NCBI RefSeq assembly: GCF_051020955.1
Contig: NW_027476814.1
Coordinates: 62,001 to 126,000 of the forward strand
Origin: Megalopta genalis
Lineage: Eukaryota; Arthropoda; Insecta; Hymenoptera; Halictidae
Length of the DNA stretch: 64,000 nt
Reading direction: 5' to 3'
This document shows positions 23,489 through 34,014 of this stretch, one piece after another. The notes under the pieces were generated by a model. That model worked only from the letters and a program-made list of their open reading frames with translations. It was not told the origin of the DNA and did no database searches. The position numbers and the translations under genes were made by a program. The first letter of the stretch is position 1; each line of letters starts with the position of its first letter.

Positions 23489-24004
23489 CTACGGGACCCT
23501 GAGGTCCTGATTTATGATATCCCGAAAGGGATGGGCAAGGAGGAAATTGCCTCCAGTCTTTGGAGGCAAAACCTCTCTGAGGCGTCCCAGAAGGATGTGC
23601 CTTCGGGTGTTCGGGTCAGTCGCATGGCTGGCAAGACCCCGGTGACAGCCAACTGGGTAGTGGCCGTCAGTCCGCAGATTCGTCGGCGGCTGGCGCAGAG
23701 AGGGGACCGTGTGTACCTCGGGTGGAGTCCCTGTCGTGTGCGGGACTTCATACAGGTCACCCGATGCTATAAGTGCCAGTGCTTCGGGCACACGGCGAAG
23801 CGCTGCAAATTCAAAGAGGATGTCTGCGGACATTGTGCCGAAAAAGGGCACGGTTATGCGCTCTGTAGCAGGAAGAGCAAGCCCCCGGTTTGCTCCAACT
23901 GTAAAGACAGAGGGCGACCATTCGAACATAAGTCGCGAGACCCGGCCTGCGCCTCCTATCAGGAAGCGCTGGTTTTGGAGATGTCTCGCATTAGACAAGA
24001 ATAA
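23489..24004 (+). pseudogene. ORF1 (gag-like, CCHC), 5'-truncated, copy 2
   Basis: Same 172-residue remnant as at 14027-14542, with knuckles CYKCQCFGHTAKRC and CGHCAEKGHGYALC and a third degenerate one. It ends 12 bp before the ORF2 ATG. Confidence 0.85.
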
Positions 24005-24015
24005 TTTGAACTTGA

Positions 24016-25140
24016 ATGGATAGTACAAACGACCGGCGACGCTCGAGAGTCATACGGGTCATGCAGCATAACATGCAGCGAGCCCGAAACGTGACCGACG
24101 AAGTCCGGACTGAGATGCATAGGCGAGGGGTAGATGTGTTGCTTGCACAAGAGCCATATAGCTGGCGGGGTACCGTGCCCGGGCTAGGCTTGAGAACGAG
24201 GCTGATCACGGCAGGCGATCCGGTGATGGCTGCAATAGCGGTCAGAAACCCGGATCTAACCGTGGTCAAAGTCTCTAACTTGTGCGACACGCATTTGACC
24301 TGTGCCAGCATCTCGGGTTCGTTTGGGAGCTTCTTCCTGATCAGCCAGTACTTTCAATGGTCCGATGACGTTGAATCGGGTCTGGCGCGGTTGGAGAGAG
24401 CTCTTTCCGCATTAAGGCATAACCGAGTCATTATCTCTGCCGACGTTAACGCAAAATCAGCCCAGTGGGGCAGTGCGGAGACGGACGTCAGAGGCCGTAA
24501 ACTTGAAGAGTTTATCGCAAGCCATGGCTTGGTTGTCTTGAACGAGGCTGGAAACGCTCCGACGTTTTCCAGCCCTAGTGGACAGTCTTACATCGACGTC
24601 ACACTATCGACACCTGACATTTGTGACAAGGTGCGAGGTTGGAAGGTCCGCGTGGACCTGACGACCAGCGACCACCGAGTCATAGAGTTCACTTTGAGTT
24701 TTTGCGCCGAGGACGGTGCTGCCGAAATTTGTAGTAGCGACAGCAGCACCAACCGGAACGGATTATTACCAAGGTTCCGACTCCGAAGCGCGAAATGGCC
24801 CGAGTTCGACAAGGCGCTGCAGGAAAATAAGAGGAGTATATCCCCCAATCCATTGAATAATAAGGGGGAAGTCGAACATCTAGCACAGGAGATCGAAAGA
24901 ATGATCGTCCAAGCGTGCGACTCCTCGATGCCAACCAAGCAGTTGCATTCAAAATCCGTCCCATGGTGGACGGCCAACCTGACGAGGCAGAAGAGGTCTA
25001 TAAACTTAGACGAGCCTCGCAGAACGCGGCATGTTCAGAGGAGCAGAAGGCGGCCAAGAGGACCGAGTATCTCAAACAGAGAAAGGCCTACAAAGCCGCC
25101 ATTAAAGCTGCTCGGTCGCACAGCTGGCGTGCATTCGTGA
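24016..25140 (+). pseudogene. ORF2 segment 1 (endonuclease), copy 2
   Basis: Same as 14554-15678, with the LAQEPYSW, SADVNAKSAQWGS and TSDHR motifs. One silent difference from copy 1 is seen at 24624. The frame is lost near 24992. Confidence 0.88.
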
Positions 25141-25652
25141 CCGAGCAGGGAAACAAAGAACCCTGGGGCCTCATTTATAAGATCACGAGGCAGGAGATGA
25201 CAGCCAGCATGGTCATCTCGAATATTAACCTTAACACTACCCAGGGTTATACTACAGACTGGGACTCCACCGCTTCCGCGCTGCTGGAGGGGTTAATTCC
25301 GGACGATAGCCCCACGAATGACTCCCCGGATCATGCGCGAGTCAGGAGGGAAGCTGCCATCGAGCCGGAGAGTGAGGACGCCAGTCCCTTCACCCTCTCG
25401 GAGCTTAGATCGGCGGTCAACCGACTGAAGAGCGGCAAGTGTCCAGGCCTAGACCGAATTGAGCCGGAGGTTCTAAAACGCTCGTTTAATACGATCTCAC
25501 GCGAGCTCCTCCGACTCTACAACGGATGCCTGGCACACGGAGTCTTTCCCGCGGAATGGAAAGTCGGGTCCATCATCTCCATCCTTAAAGGACCCGAGAA
25601 ACCTGAAACGGAGATAAAGTCCTACAGACCTATATGCTTGTTTCGGTCGTAG
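24915..25652 (+). pseudogene. ORF2 segment 2 (linker, reverse transcriptase fingers), copy 2
   Basis: Same as 15453-16190; meaningful from about 24992 to the frameshift after SYRPICL near 25636. Confidence 0.87.
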
Positions 25653-26281
25653 GCAAAGTCTTAGAGAAGCTAATCGCTACGCGATTAGCTAGTTCGTTTT
25701 TGCACCCCGACTACGCCTCCGATCGGCAATACGGATTCAGGCCGCATCGATCCACGACTGATGTCGTGGTAAAGATGAGGGAGCTTGCGTCCGGTCGAGA
25801 GGAAAAGTACGTCGTGGGTCTGCTCTTCGACATAGCCGCAGCCTTTGATAACGTCTGGTGGCCAAGCATACTCAACGCGTTGAGGAAGCGAGGCTGCCCA
25901 AAAAACCTATTTAGATTGGTGGTCGACTACTTCGACGGCCGCGTGGTGACTATGGTGTCTGATCGCGGTGCAGTGCGGAAGAAAGTCACTAAGGGCTGCC
26001 CACAGGGATCAATTCTTGGTCCGAGCTGTTGGAACTTAGTCTTCGACGAGGTTCTACAGCTCCTATCGAACGCCGGGCTCGCTTGCGAGCCCATCGCCTA
26101 TGCAGACGACCTTCTTCTCTTGATCTTTGCGAACAGCAGGAAGGGTCTAGAAAGCAATGGTCAATTGGTTGCGGACACCATTTCTCGCTGGTGCGATCAG
26201 CAGAAATTGTCACTGTCTGCGACCAAGACTGAGATGATATTCTTGAAAGGCTCTCTCGACAGAGAGAGAGGCCACCTGTGA
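25634..26281 (+). pseudogene. ORF2 segment 3 (reverse transcriptase palm), copy 2
   Basis: Same as 16172-16819, with FDIAAAFD, GCPQGSILGP and YADD all intact. The frame is lost in the GAGAGAGAGG tract near 26270. Confidence 0.9.
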
Positions 26282-27189
26282 TAAAAGTAGGAGGTCGGAA
26301 TATTGCCGTCAAGGACTATGTGCGTTACCTTGGCGTGCATTTTGACTCTGGACTGGGTATCCATTCCCACGTCGAGTATTTGAATGCTAAGTCCTTGCCA
26401 ACGTTTAATGCGCTAGCAAGGATTGCTAAGTCGAACTGGGGATTGGGATATCGGACGATGCGTACTTTGTACTGCGGCTTGTTTGTCCCAATCGTCACGT
26501 ATGCTGCCGCGGGCTGGGCAGACCGCCTTACCTCTGGGACGAGTAAATTGTTCACCAGGGCGCAGAGGCGTGTTCTGCTTGGCTGCGTCAAAGCCTACAG
26601 GACAGTCTCCACTGATGCGATCCCCGTGATCGCCGGGGAGATACCTGTGGACTTGGCGATAGCGGAGTTCAGCTGCGTGTACAAAGCCAGGAAGAAACTC
26701 GGGTTCCAACATGGAACCTATCAAGTGAGTCAGGCCGAATTGGCTGACGAAGTCGTCACCGAAGCCCAAGTTCGCAGAAGGCTGAGGGAGGCGACTTTAG
26801 CGATGTGGCAGCAGAGATGGTCGTCCTCGACGAAGGGTAGGGAAACCTTCCAATACTTCGGCGAGGTATCAGACCGACTCTTAGCGAGCTGGATCAGAGT
26901 CGACCATGATGTAGCGCAGTTCTTGAGCGGACACGGAGACTTCCGTGCGAAGCTCAAGACGTTCGCCCTGGTCGACGATGAGTTGTGCGAATGTGGGGAG
27001 GAGGAAACTCCAAACCACGTCCTCTACGATTGTCAGCGTTACGTAGAGGACAGGGAACACCTACGCCAGGCGGCGATTCGAGAAGGATTTCAGTGGCCGA
27101 TCGACAAAGCCAGCCTGGTGTCAGAGCAGCTCTTTAAGGAGTTCCAGAAATTCGCACGATCCGTAAGAACGACAAAGAGACGAACATAG
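26278..27189 (+). pseudogene. ORF2 segment 4 (thumb, CCHC finger), copy 2
   Basis: Same as 16816-17727, with VRYLGVHFDSGL and the CECGEEETPNHVLYDC finger, stopping at TAG. Confidence 0.88.
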
Positions 27190-27452
27190 AACGAAACTGA
27201 ATACGGAGCGTGGACTCGTCCAGCTCCGTCGATGTACGGCATGCTGGGCGAACCCCTCGGGGTTCGTCCCCTCGGGCCAGGCTGAAGCCCCTCTTGCGGA
27301 GATAAAAGATTTTAACACTACTCCGTAAGAGTGCCTGGATTGGATTGGACTCGAGGTGGCAGTGGGAGTAGCACACTGTCTTCCCCTGATACGATAGTGA
27401 ACGAGGGTAGAGCCCGAACATCAGGCATAAGTCGCAAGAGCGGCCGGTATGG
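27190..27452 (+). other. 3' UTR of element Y, copy 2
   Basis: Same as 17728-17990 with two substitutions near 27358 and 27375. The 8-bp hairpin is at 27249-27266 and unchanged. Confidence 0.55.
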
Positions 27453-28646
27453 TCCACCAAGGACTTAGGTACGGCCCGTCTCTCAGAGACCACAGTTATT
27501 ACGACAAACACTAACTGCAGCCTATTAGGCTTCGCCGACGACGCTGCACTCGTCATATCTGCCAGGGATATTGAGGCAGCCAGAAACAAGGCTACCGCCG
27601 CCTTGAAATCAGTCAAGACTTGGTTTGACCAAAATCATTTAGAACTTGCGGAGGAAAAATGAGAGGTCCTTCACCTCACAAGCAGGAAGACCAAGCGGTC
27701 CATCGACCTGAGGATTGGTAATAATACTCTTAAGGCATGAACAGCTACACGCTACCTTGGTGTGGTCATTGAGGCCAATCAAGTGTTTCAGAAGCACATA
27801 CTTAATGCCTGTGAAAAGGCCACTAAGTATGCAGGAATGTTGTGCAGAATACTGCCCAACATCGGGGGTGGCGGTTATTGGGCACGTTCCTTATATTACC
27901 GCGTAGTGGAGTCAGTATGCATGTATGCGGCTCCAATATGGGCTCCTGCGGTCAATATGTCCAACAACAGAAAGCACCTCAACGCTGCGCAAAAGACGAT
28001 CCTGGCGAGGGTGGTTAGAGCATATCGTACCACCGCGCTCGACGCCTTGTGCGTCCTTGCGGGTTTTCCCCCTTTCGACTTGGTGGCAAACGAAAGGAGG
28101 CGCATCTACGTGAAAAGAACGGATCTGGACAGGAGGGCACCCGACTACAAGCGCCGGATGCACCTGATCAGGAAGGAAGAGCGTGACCGGACGTTGTCCG
28201 AATGGCAGAAGAGATGGGATTTGGCACCCCATGGCCGGAGGACTCACTCTCTAATCCCGAAGATTGCGGACTGGATCGGGTGGGGCCCTCCCCTGCTCGA
28301 CTTTCGACTGGCGCAGGTGCTGACTGGACATGGTTGCTTCTCAAGCTTCCTTAAGCGTATTGTGAAGATAGACCAGTCCAGATGCCTGCTCTGCGGGGTG
28401 GACGATGACACCATTGAGCACGCTATTATGATGTGCCGGGCCTTTGACGACGAACGAGCCACATTGGTGAAAGAAATTGGAGTGCTTTCATTTGACATGG
28501 TATTACTTATACTGAAAGACTCGTGCAAAAGGACATCTTTTAAAAAGTTTATTGACGACTGCCTCAAGAGGAAGGAGGCTGCCCTCAACGACCTCCAGAG
28601 GAAGGAGAGAACGAATTTCACAGCCAGGACCAGGACTCAAATGTAA
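27453..28646 (+). pseudogene. reverse transcriptase C-terminus of the second element, copy 2
   Basis: Same as 17991-19184, including FADD, both TGA stops (27660-27662 and 27738-27740) and the CLLCGVDDDTIEHAIMMC finger. Confidence 0.85.
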
Positions 28647-28835
28647 GGTGGTTCTAAGAAACGTAAATCCACCCGCCACCCTCACGAAGCAATGCTCTAG
28701 GGCGGATACCATCGAGGGGGGATCCTACATCATGGCTGAAGGGAGGTTTAGGTTTTAGTGGGTATGCCGATAGCACTACCCTCGGACAGCCCCGGACAGT
28801 GTGCGTAAAGCATTTCCCCCTCCACGGGAAAAAAA
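28647..28835 (+). other. 3' UTR and A7 tail of the second element, copy 2
   Basis: Same as 19185-19373; seven A at 28829-28835, then satellite. Confidence 0.75.
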
Positions 28836-28945
28836 TGTATATCACAAGTATTTTAATCATACTTCGCATTGATGTGAAGCTAAATCATGTGATTCGCATG
28901 GATTTGAAGTTAACTCGTTTCTTTCGCATGCATTTGAAGCTAAAT
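28831..28945 (+). repeat. inverted satellite arm, right, copy 2
   Basis: Partner of 23374-23488, with the same two mismatches as in copy 1. The arms therefore diverged before the segmental duplication. Confidence 0.92.
28838..28848 (+). other. candidate target-site duplication, 3' side, copy 2
   Basis: TATATCACAAG, inherited from copy 1 together with 22406-22416. Confidence 0.4.
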
Positions 28946-29059
28946 CATGTATATCATAAGTATTTGAAGCTAAAGAACTTTATTCGCATGGATTTCAAAC
29001 TAAGCCTTCTACTTCGCATTGATTTGAAGGTAAATCATGACTTTTGCATGGATTTAAAG

Positions 29060-32000
29060 CTAAGTCGTTTGTTTCGCATGCAATTGAGGCTAAATCATGC
29101 ATATCACAAGTATTTGAAGCTAAACCATTTGTTTCGCAAGAATATTATGCTAAACCATGTATTTCGAATGAATTTGAAGCTAAATCATGTGATTCGCATG
29201 GATTTGAAGCTGACTCGTTTGTTTCGCATGCAGTTGAATCTAATTATGTATATCAAAAGTATTTGAAGCTACACCATTTGATTCGCATGGATTTGAAGCT
29301 AAGCCTTCTACTTCGCATTGATTTGAAGCTAAATCATGTGTTTGGCTTGGATTTGAAGATAACTCGTTTGTTCCGCATGCATTTGAAGCTAAATCGTGTA
29401 TTTCACAAGTATTTGAAGCTAAACCACTTGTTTCGCATGGATTCGAAGATAAGCCTTCTACTTCGCATTGATTTGAAGCTAAATCATGTCTATCGCAAGG
29501 ATTTGAAGATAACTCGTTTGTTCCGCATGCATTTCAAGCTAAATCGTGTATATCACAAGTATTTGAAGCTAAACCATTTGTTTCGCATGGATTCGAAGAT
29601 CAGCCTTCTACTTCGCTTTTACTTGAAGCTAAATCATGTGTGTCGCCTGGATTTGAAGCTTAGTCGTTTGTTTCGCATGCAGTTGAAGCTAAATCATGTA
29701 TATCACAAGCATTTGAAGCTGAACCATTTGTTTCGCATAGATTTGAAGCTAAGCTTTCTACTTCGCATTGATTTGAAGCTAAATCATGTGTCTCGCTTGG
29801 ATTTGAAGCTAACTGGTTCGTTTCGCATGCAGCGGAAGCTAAATCATCTATATCACAAGTATTTGAAGCTGAAGCATTTGTTTCCCATGAATATTAAGCT
29901 AAACCATGTGTTTCGCATGAATTTGAAGCTGAATCATGTGTTTCGCATGGATTTGAAGCTAACTCGTTTGCTTTGCATGCGGTTGAGGCTAAATCATGCA
30001 TATCACAAGTATTTGAAGCTAAACCATTTGTTTCGCAAGAATATTAAGCTAAACCAGGTGTTTCGAATGAATTTGAAGCTAAATCATGTGATTCGCATGG
30101 ATTTGAAGCTGACTCGTTGGATTCGGAAGCAGTTGATGCTAAATCATGAATACCACAAGTATTTGAAGCTGAACAATTTGTATCGCATGGATTTGAAGCT
30201 AAGCCTTCTACTTTGCATTGATTTGAAGCTAAATCATGCGTCTCGCTTGGATTTGAAGCTAACTCGTTTGTTTCGCCTGAAGTTGAAGCTAAATCATGTA
30301 TATCACGAGTATTTGAAGCTAAACCATTTTTTTCGCATTGATTCAAAGATCAGTATTCCACTTCGCATTGATTTGAAGCTAAATCATGTGTTTCGCATGG
30401 ATTTGAAGCTAAATCATGTGTTTCGCATGGATTTGAAGCTAACTCGTTTGTTTCGCATGCAGTTGATGCTGAATCATGTATATCACAAGCATCTGAAGCT
30501 AAACCATTTTTTCTCATGGATTTGAAACCACGCCTTCTACTTCGCATTGATTTGAAGCTAAATAATTTGGTTCGCTTGGATTTGAAGCTAAGCCTTCTAC
30601 TTCACATTGATTTGAAGACAAATCATGTGTTTCGCTTGGATTTTAAACTAACTCGTTTGTTTCACATGCAGTTGAAGCTAAATCATGTACATCACAAGTG
30701 TTTGAAGCTAAACCATTTGTTTTGCATGGATTTGAAGGTAACCTTTCTACTTCGCATTGATTTGAAGCTAAATCATGTGTTTCGCATGGATTTGAAGCTA
30801 ACTCGCTTGTTTCGCATGTTCTTGATGCTAAATCATGTATATCACAAGTATTTGAAGCTAAACCATTTGTTTCGCATGGATTCGAAGATCATCATTCTGC
30901 GTCGCATTGATTTGATGTTAAATCATATGTTTCGCATGGATTTGAATTTATCTCGTTTGTTTCGCATGCACTTCAATATAAATCAAGCATATCACAAGTA
31001 TTTGAAGCTAAACCGTTTGATTCGCATGGATTTGAAGCTAAGCCTTCTACTTCGCATTGATTTGAAGACAAATCATGTGTTCCGCTTGGATTTTAAGCTA
31101 ACTCGTTTGTTTCGCATGCTGTTGAATCTAAATCATGTATATCACAAGTATTTGAGCTAAACCGTTTGATTCGCATGGATTTGAAGCTAAGCCTTCTACT
31201 TCGCATTGATTTGAAGATAAATCATGTGTTTCGCTTGGACTTGAAGCTCAGCCTTCTACTTCGCATTGATTTGAAGCTAAATAATGTGTTTCGCTTGGAT
31301 TTTAAGCTAGCTCGTTTGTTTCACATGCAGTTGAAGATAAATCATGAATATCACAAGTATTTGAAGCTAAACGATTTGTTTCGCATGGATTTGAAGATAA
31401 GCCTCCTACTTCGCATTGATTTGATGCTAAATCATGTGTTTCGCATGGATTTGAAGCTAACTCGTTTGTTTCGCATGCAGTTGAAGTTAAATTATGTACA
31501 TCACAAGCATTTGAAGGTAAACCATTTGTTTCTCATGGATTTGAAACTCAACATTCTACTTCGCATTGATTTGAAGTTATATCATGTGTTCCGCTTGGAT
31601 TTTAAGCTAACTCGTTTGTATCACATGCAGTTGAAGTTAAATCATGTATATCACAAGTATTTGAAGCTAAACGATTTGTTTCGCATGGATTTGATGGTAT
31701 GCCCTCTACTTCGCATTAATTTGCAGCTAAATCATGTGCTTCGTATGGATGTTAAGCTAACTCGTTTGTTTCACATGCAGTTGAAGCTAAATCATGTATA
31801 TCACAAGTATTTGAAGCTGAACCATTTGTTTCGCATGGATTTGATGGTATGCCCTCTACTTCTCATTAATTTGCAGCTAAATCATGTGCTTCGTATGGAT
31901 GTTAAGCTAACTCGTTTGTTTCACATGCAGTTGAAGCTAAATCATGTATATCACAAGTATTTGAAGCTGAACCATTTGTTTCGTATGAATAATAAGCTAA

Positions 32001-33038
32001 ACCATGTGTTTCGCATGAATTTGGATCCAAATCATATGTTTTGTATGGATTTGAATCTAGCTCGTTTGTTTCGCATGCAGTTCAAGCTAAATCATGTATA
32101 AAACAAGTATTTGAAGCTAAACCAATTGTTTCGCGTGAATTCAACGATCAGCCTTCTGCTTCGCATTGATTTGAAGCTAAATCATGTGTTTCGCGTGGAT
32201 TTGAAGCTAACTCGTTTGTTTCGCATGCAGTTGAAGCTAAATTATGTATATCACAAGCATTTGAAGCTAAACCATTTGTTTCTCATGGATTTGATGGTAT
32301 GCCCTCTACTTCGCATTAATTTGCAGCTAAATCATGTGCTTCGTATGGATGTTAAGCTAACTCGTTTGTTTCACATGCAGTTGAAGCTAAATCATGTATA
32401 TCACAAGTGTTTGAAGCTAAACCATTTGTTCTGCATGGATTCGAAGATAATCCTTCTACTTCGCATTGATTTGAAGCTAAATCATACGTTTCGCATGGAT
32501 TTAAAGCTAACTCGTTTGTTTCGCATGCAGTTGAAGCTAAATCATGTATATCACAGGTCTTTGAAGCTAAACCAATTGATTCGCATGTATTTGAAGCTAA
32601 CTCGTTTGTTTCGCATGCTGTAGAATCTAAATCATGTATATCACAATTATTCGAATCGGAACCATTTGATTAGCATGGATTCGAAGATCACCATTCTTCT
32701 TCGCATTGATTTAAAGCTAAATCATGTGTTTCGAATGGATTTGAAGCTTACGCGTGTGTTTCGCATGCAGTTGATGCTAAATCTTGTATATCACAAGTAT
32801 TTGAAGCAGAAACATTTGTTTCGCATGGGTTCGAAGATAAGCCTTCTACTTCGCATTGATTTGAAGCTAAATCATGTCTATCGCAATTTGAAGCTAACTC
32901 GTGTGTTTCGCATACTATTGAAGCTAAATCATGTATAACACAAATATTTGAGGCTAAACCATTTGTTTCGCATGGATTCGAAGATCAGGCTTCTACTTCG
33001 CTTTTACTTGAAGCTAAATCATGTGTTTCGCATGGATT
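29060..33038 (+). repeat. satellite right of the second insertion
   Basis: Regular A to E monomers with better kept 150-bp phasing than the left part. The AATATTAAGC variant monomer appears near 29891 and 30041. An open plus frame runs through 29044-30525, starting in the FEAK frame and moving to the LKLNH frame after an indel near 29230. No other gene signal. Confidence 0.85.
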
Positions 33039-34014
33039 TGAAGCTAAGTCGTTTGTTTCGCATGCAATTGAGGCTAAATCATGCATATCACAAGTATTTG
33101 AAGCTAAACCATTTGTTTCGCAAGAATATTATGCTAAACCATGTATTTCGAATGAATTTGAAGCTAAATCATGTGATTCGCATGGATTTGAAGCTGACTC
33201 GTTTGTTTCGCATGCAGTTGAATCTAATTATGTATATCAAAAGTATTTGAAGCTACACCATTTGATTCGCATGGATTTGAAGCTAAGCCTTCTACTTCGC
33301 ATTGATTTGAAGACAAATCATGTGTTCCGCTTGGATTTTAAGCTAACTCGTTTGTTTCGCATGCTGTTGAATCTAAATCATGTATATCACAAGTATTTGA
33401 GCTAAACCGTTTGATTCGCATGGATTTGAAGCTAAGCCTTCTACTTCGCATTGATTTGAAGATAAATCATGTGTTTCGCTTGGATTTGAAGCTCAGCCTT
33501 CTACTTCGCATTGATTTGAAGCTAAATAATGTGTTTCGCTTGGATTTTAAGCTAGCTCGTTTGTTTCACATGCAGTTGAAGATAAATCATGAATATCACA
33601 AGTATTTGAAGCTAAACGATTTGTTTCGCATGGATTTGAAGATAAGCCTCCTACTTCGCATTGATTTGATGCTAAATCATGTGTTTCGCATGGATTTGAA
33701 GCTAACTCGTTTGTTTCGCATGCAGTTGAAGTTAAATTATGTACATCACAAGCATTTGAAGGTAAACCATTTGTTTCTCATGGATTTGAAACTCAACATT
33801 CTACTTCGCATTGATTTGAAGCTATATCATGTGTTCCGCTTGGATTTTAAGCTAACTCGTTTGTATCACATGCAGTTGAAGTTAAATCATGTATATCACA
33901 AGTATTTGAAGCTAAACGATTTGTTTCGCATGGATTTGATGGTATGCCCTCTACTTCGCATTAATTTGCAGCTAAATCATGTGCTTCGTATGGATGTTAA
34001 GCTAACTCGTTTGT
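33039..34014 (+). repeat. mosaic block assembled from two upstream segments
   Basis: The left part (33039 to about 33290) copies 29055-29306 (offset 3984), including the rare variants CAAGAATATTATGC and TCTAATTATGTATATC. The right part (about 33260-34014) copies 31015-31769 (offset 2245), including TATTTGAGCTAAACCG with its missing base pair. The switch lies in conserved satellite near 33260-33300. Confidence 0.85.

Larger units (their letters stand above)
23489..27452 (+). mobile_element. element Y, copy 2
   Basis: Duplicate of 14027-17990 with the same 5' truncation and the same three ORF2 frameshifts. Shared lesions show that both copies descend from one already dead element. Confidence 0.88.
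20022..29059 (+). repeat. 9-kb segmental duplication, right copy
   Basis: Copy of 10530-19597. Differences I could spot are few: a 30-bp deletion near 21050, substitutions near 20614 and 20979 in satellite, a synonymous TGC to TGT change at 24624 in the endonuclease, and two changes in the Y 3' UTR near 27358 and 27375. The same three frameshifts and two TGA stops are present, so decay preceded duplication. Confidence 0.9.

Noticed and set aside
12955..28835. Two independent site-specific insertions into the same monomer position
   Set aside because: Both blocks share every truncation, frameshift, stop and arm mismatch and are embedded in matching satellite, so one insertion was duplicated.
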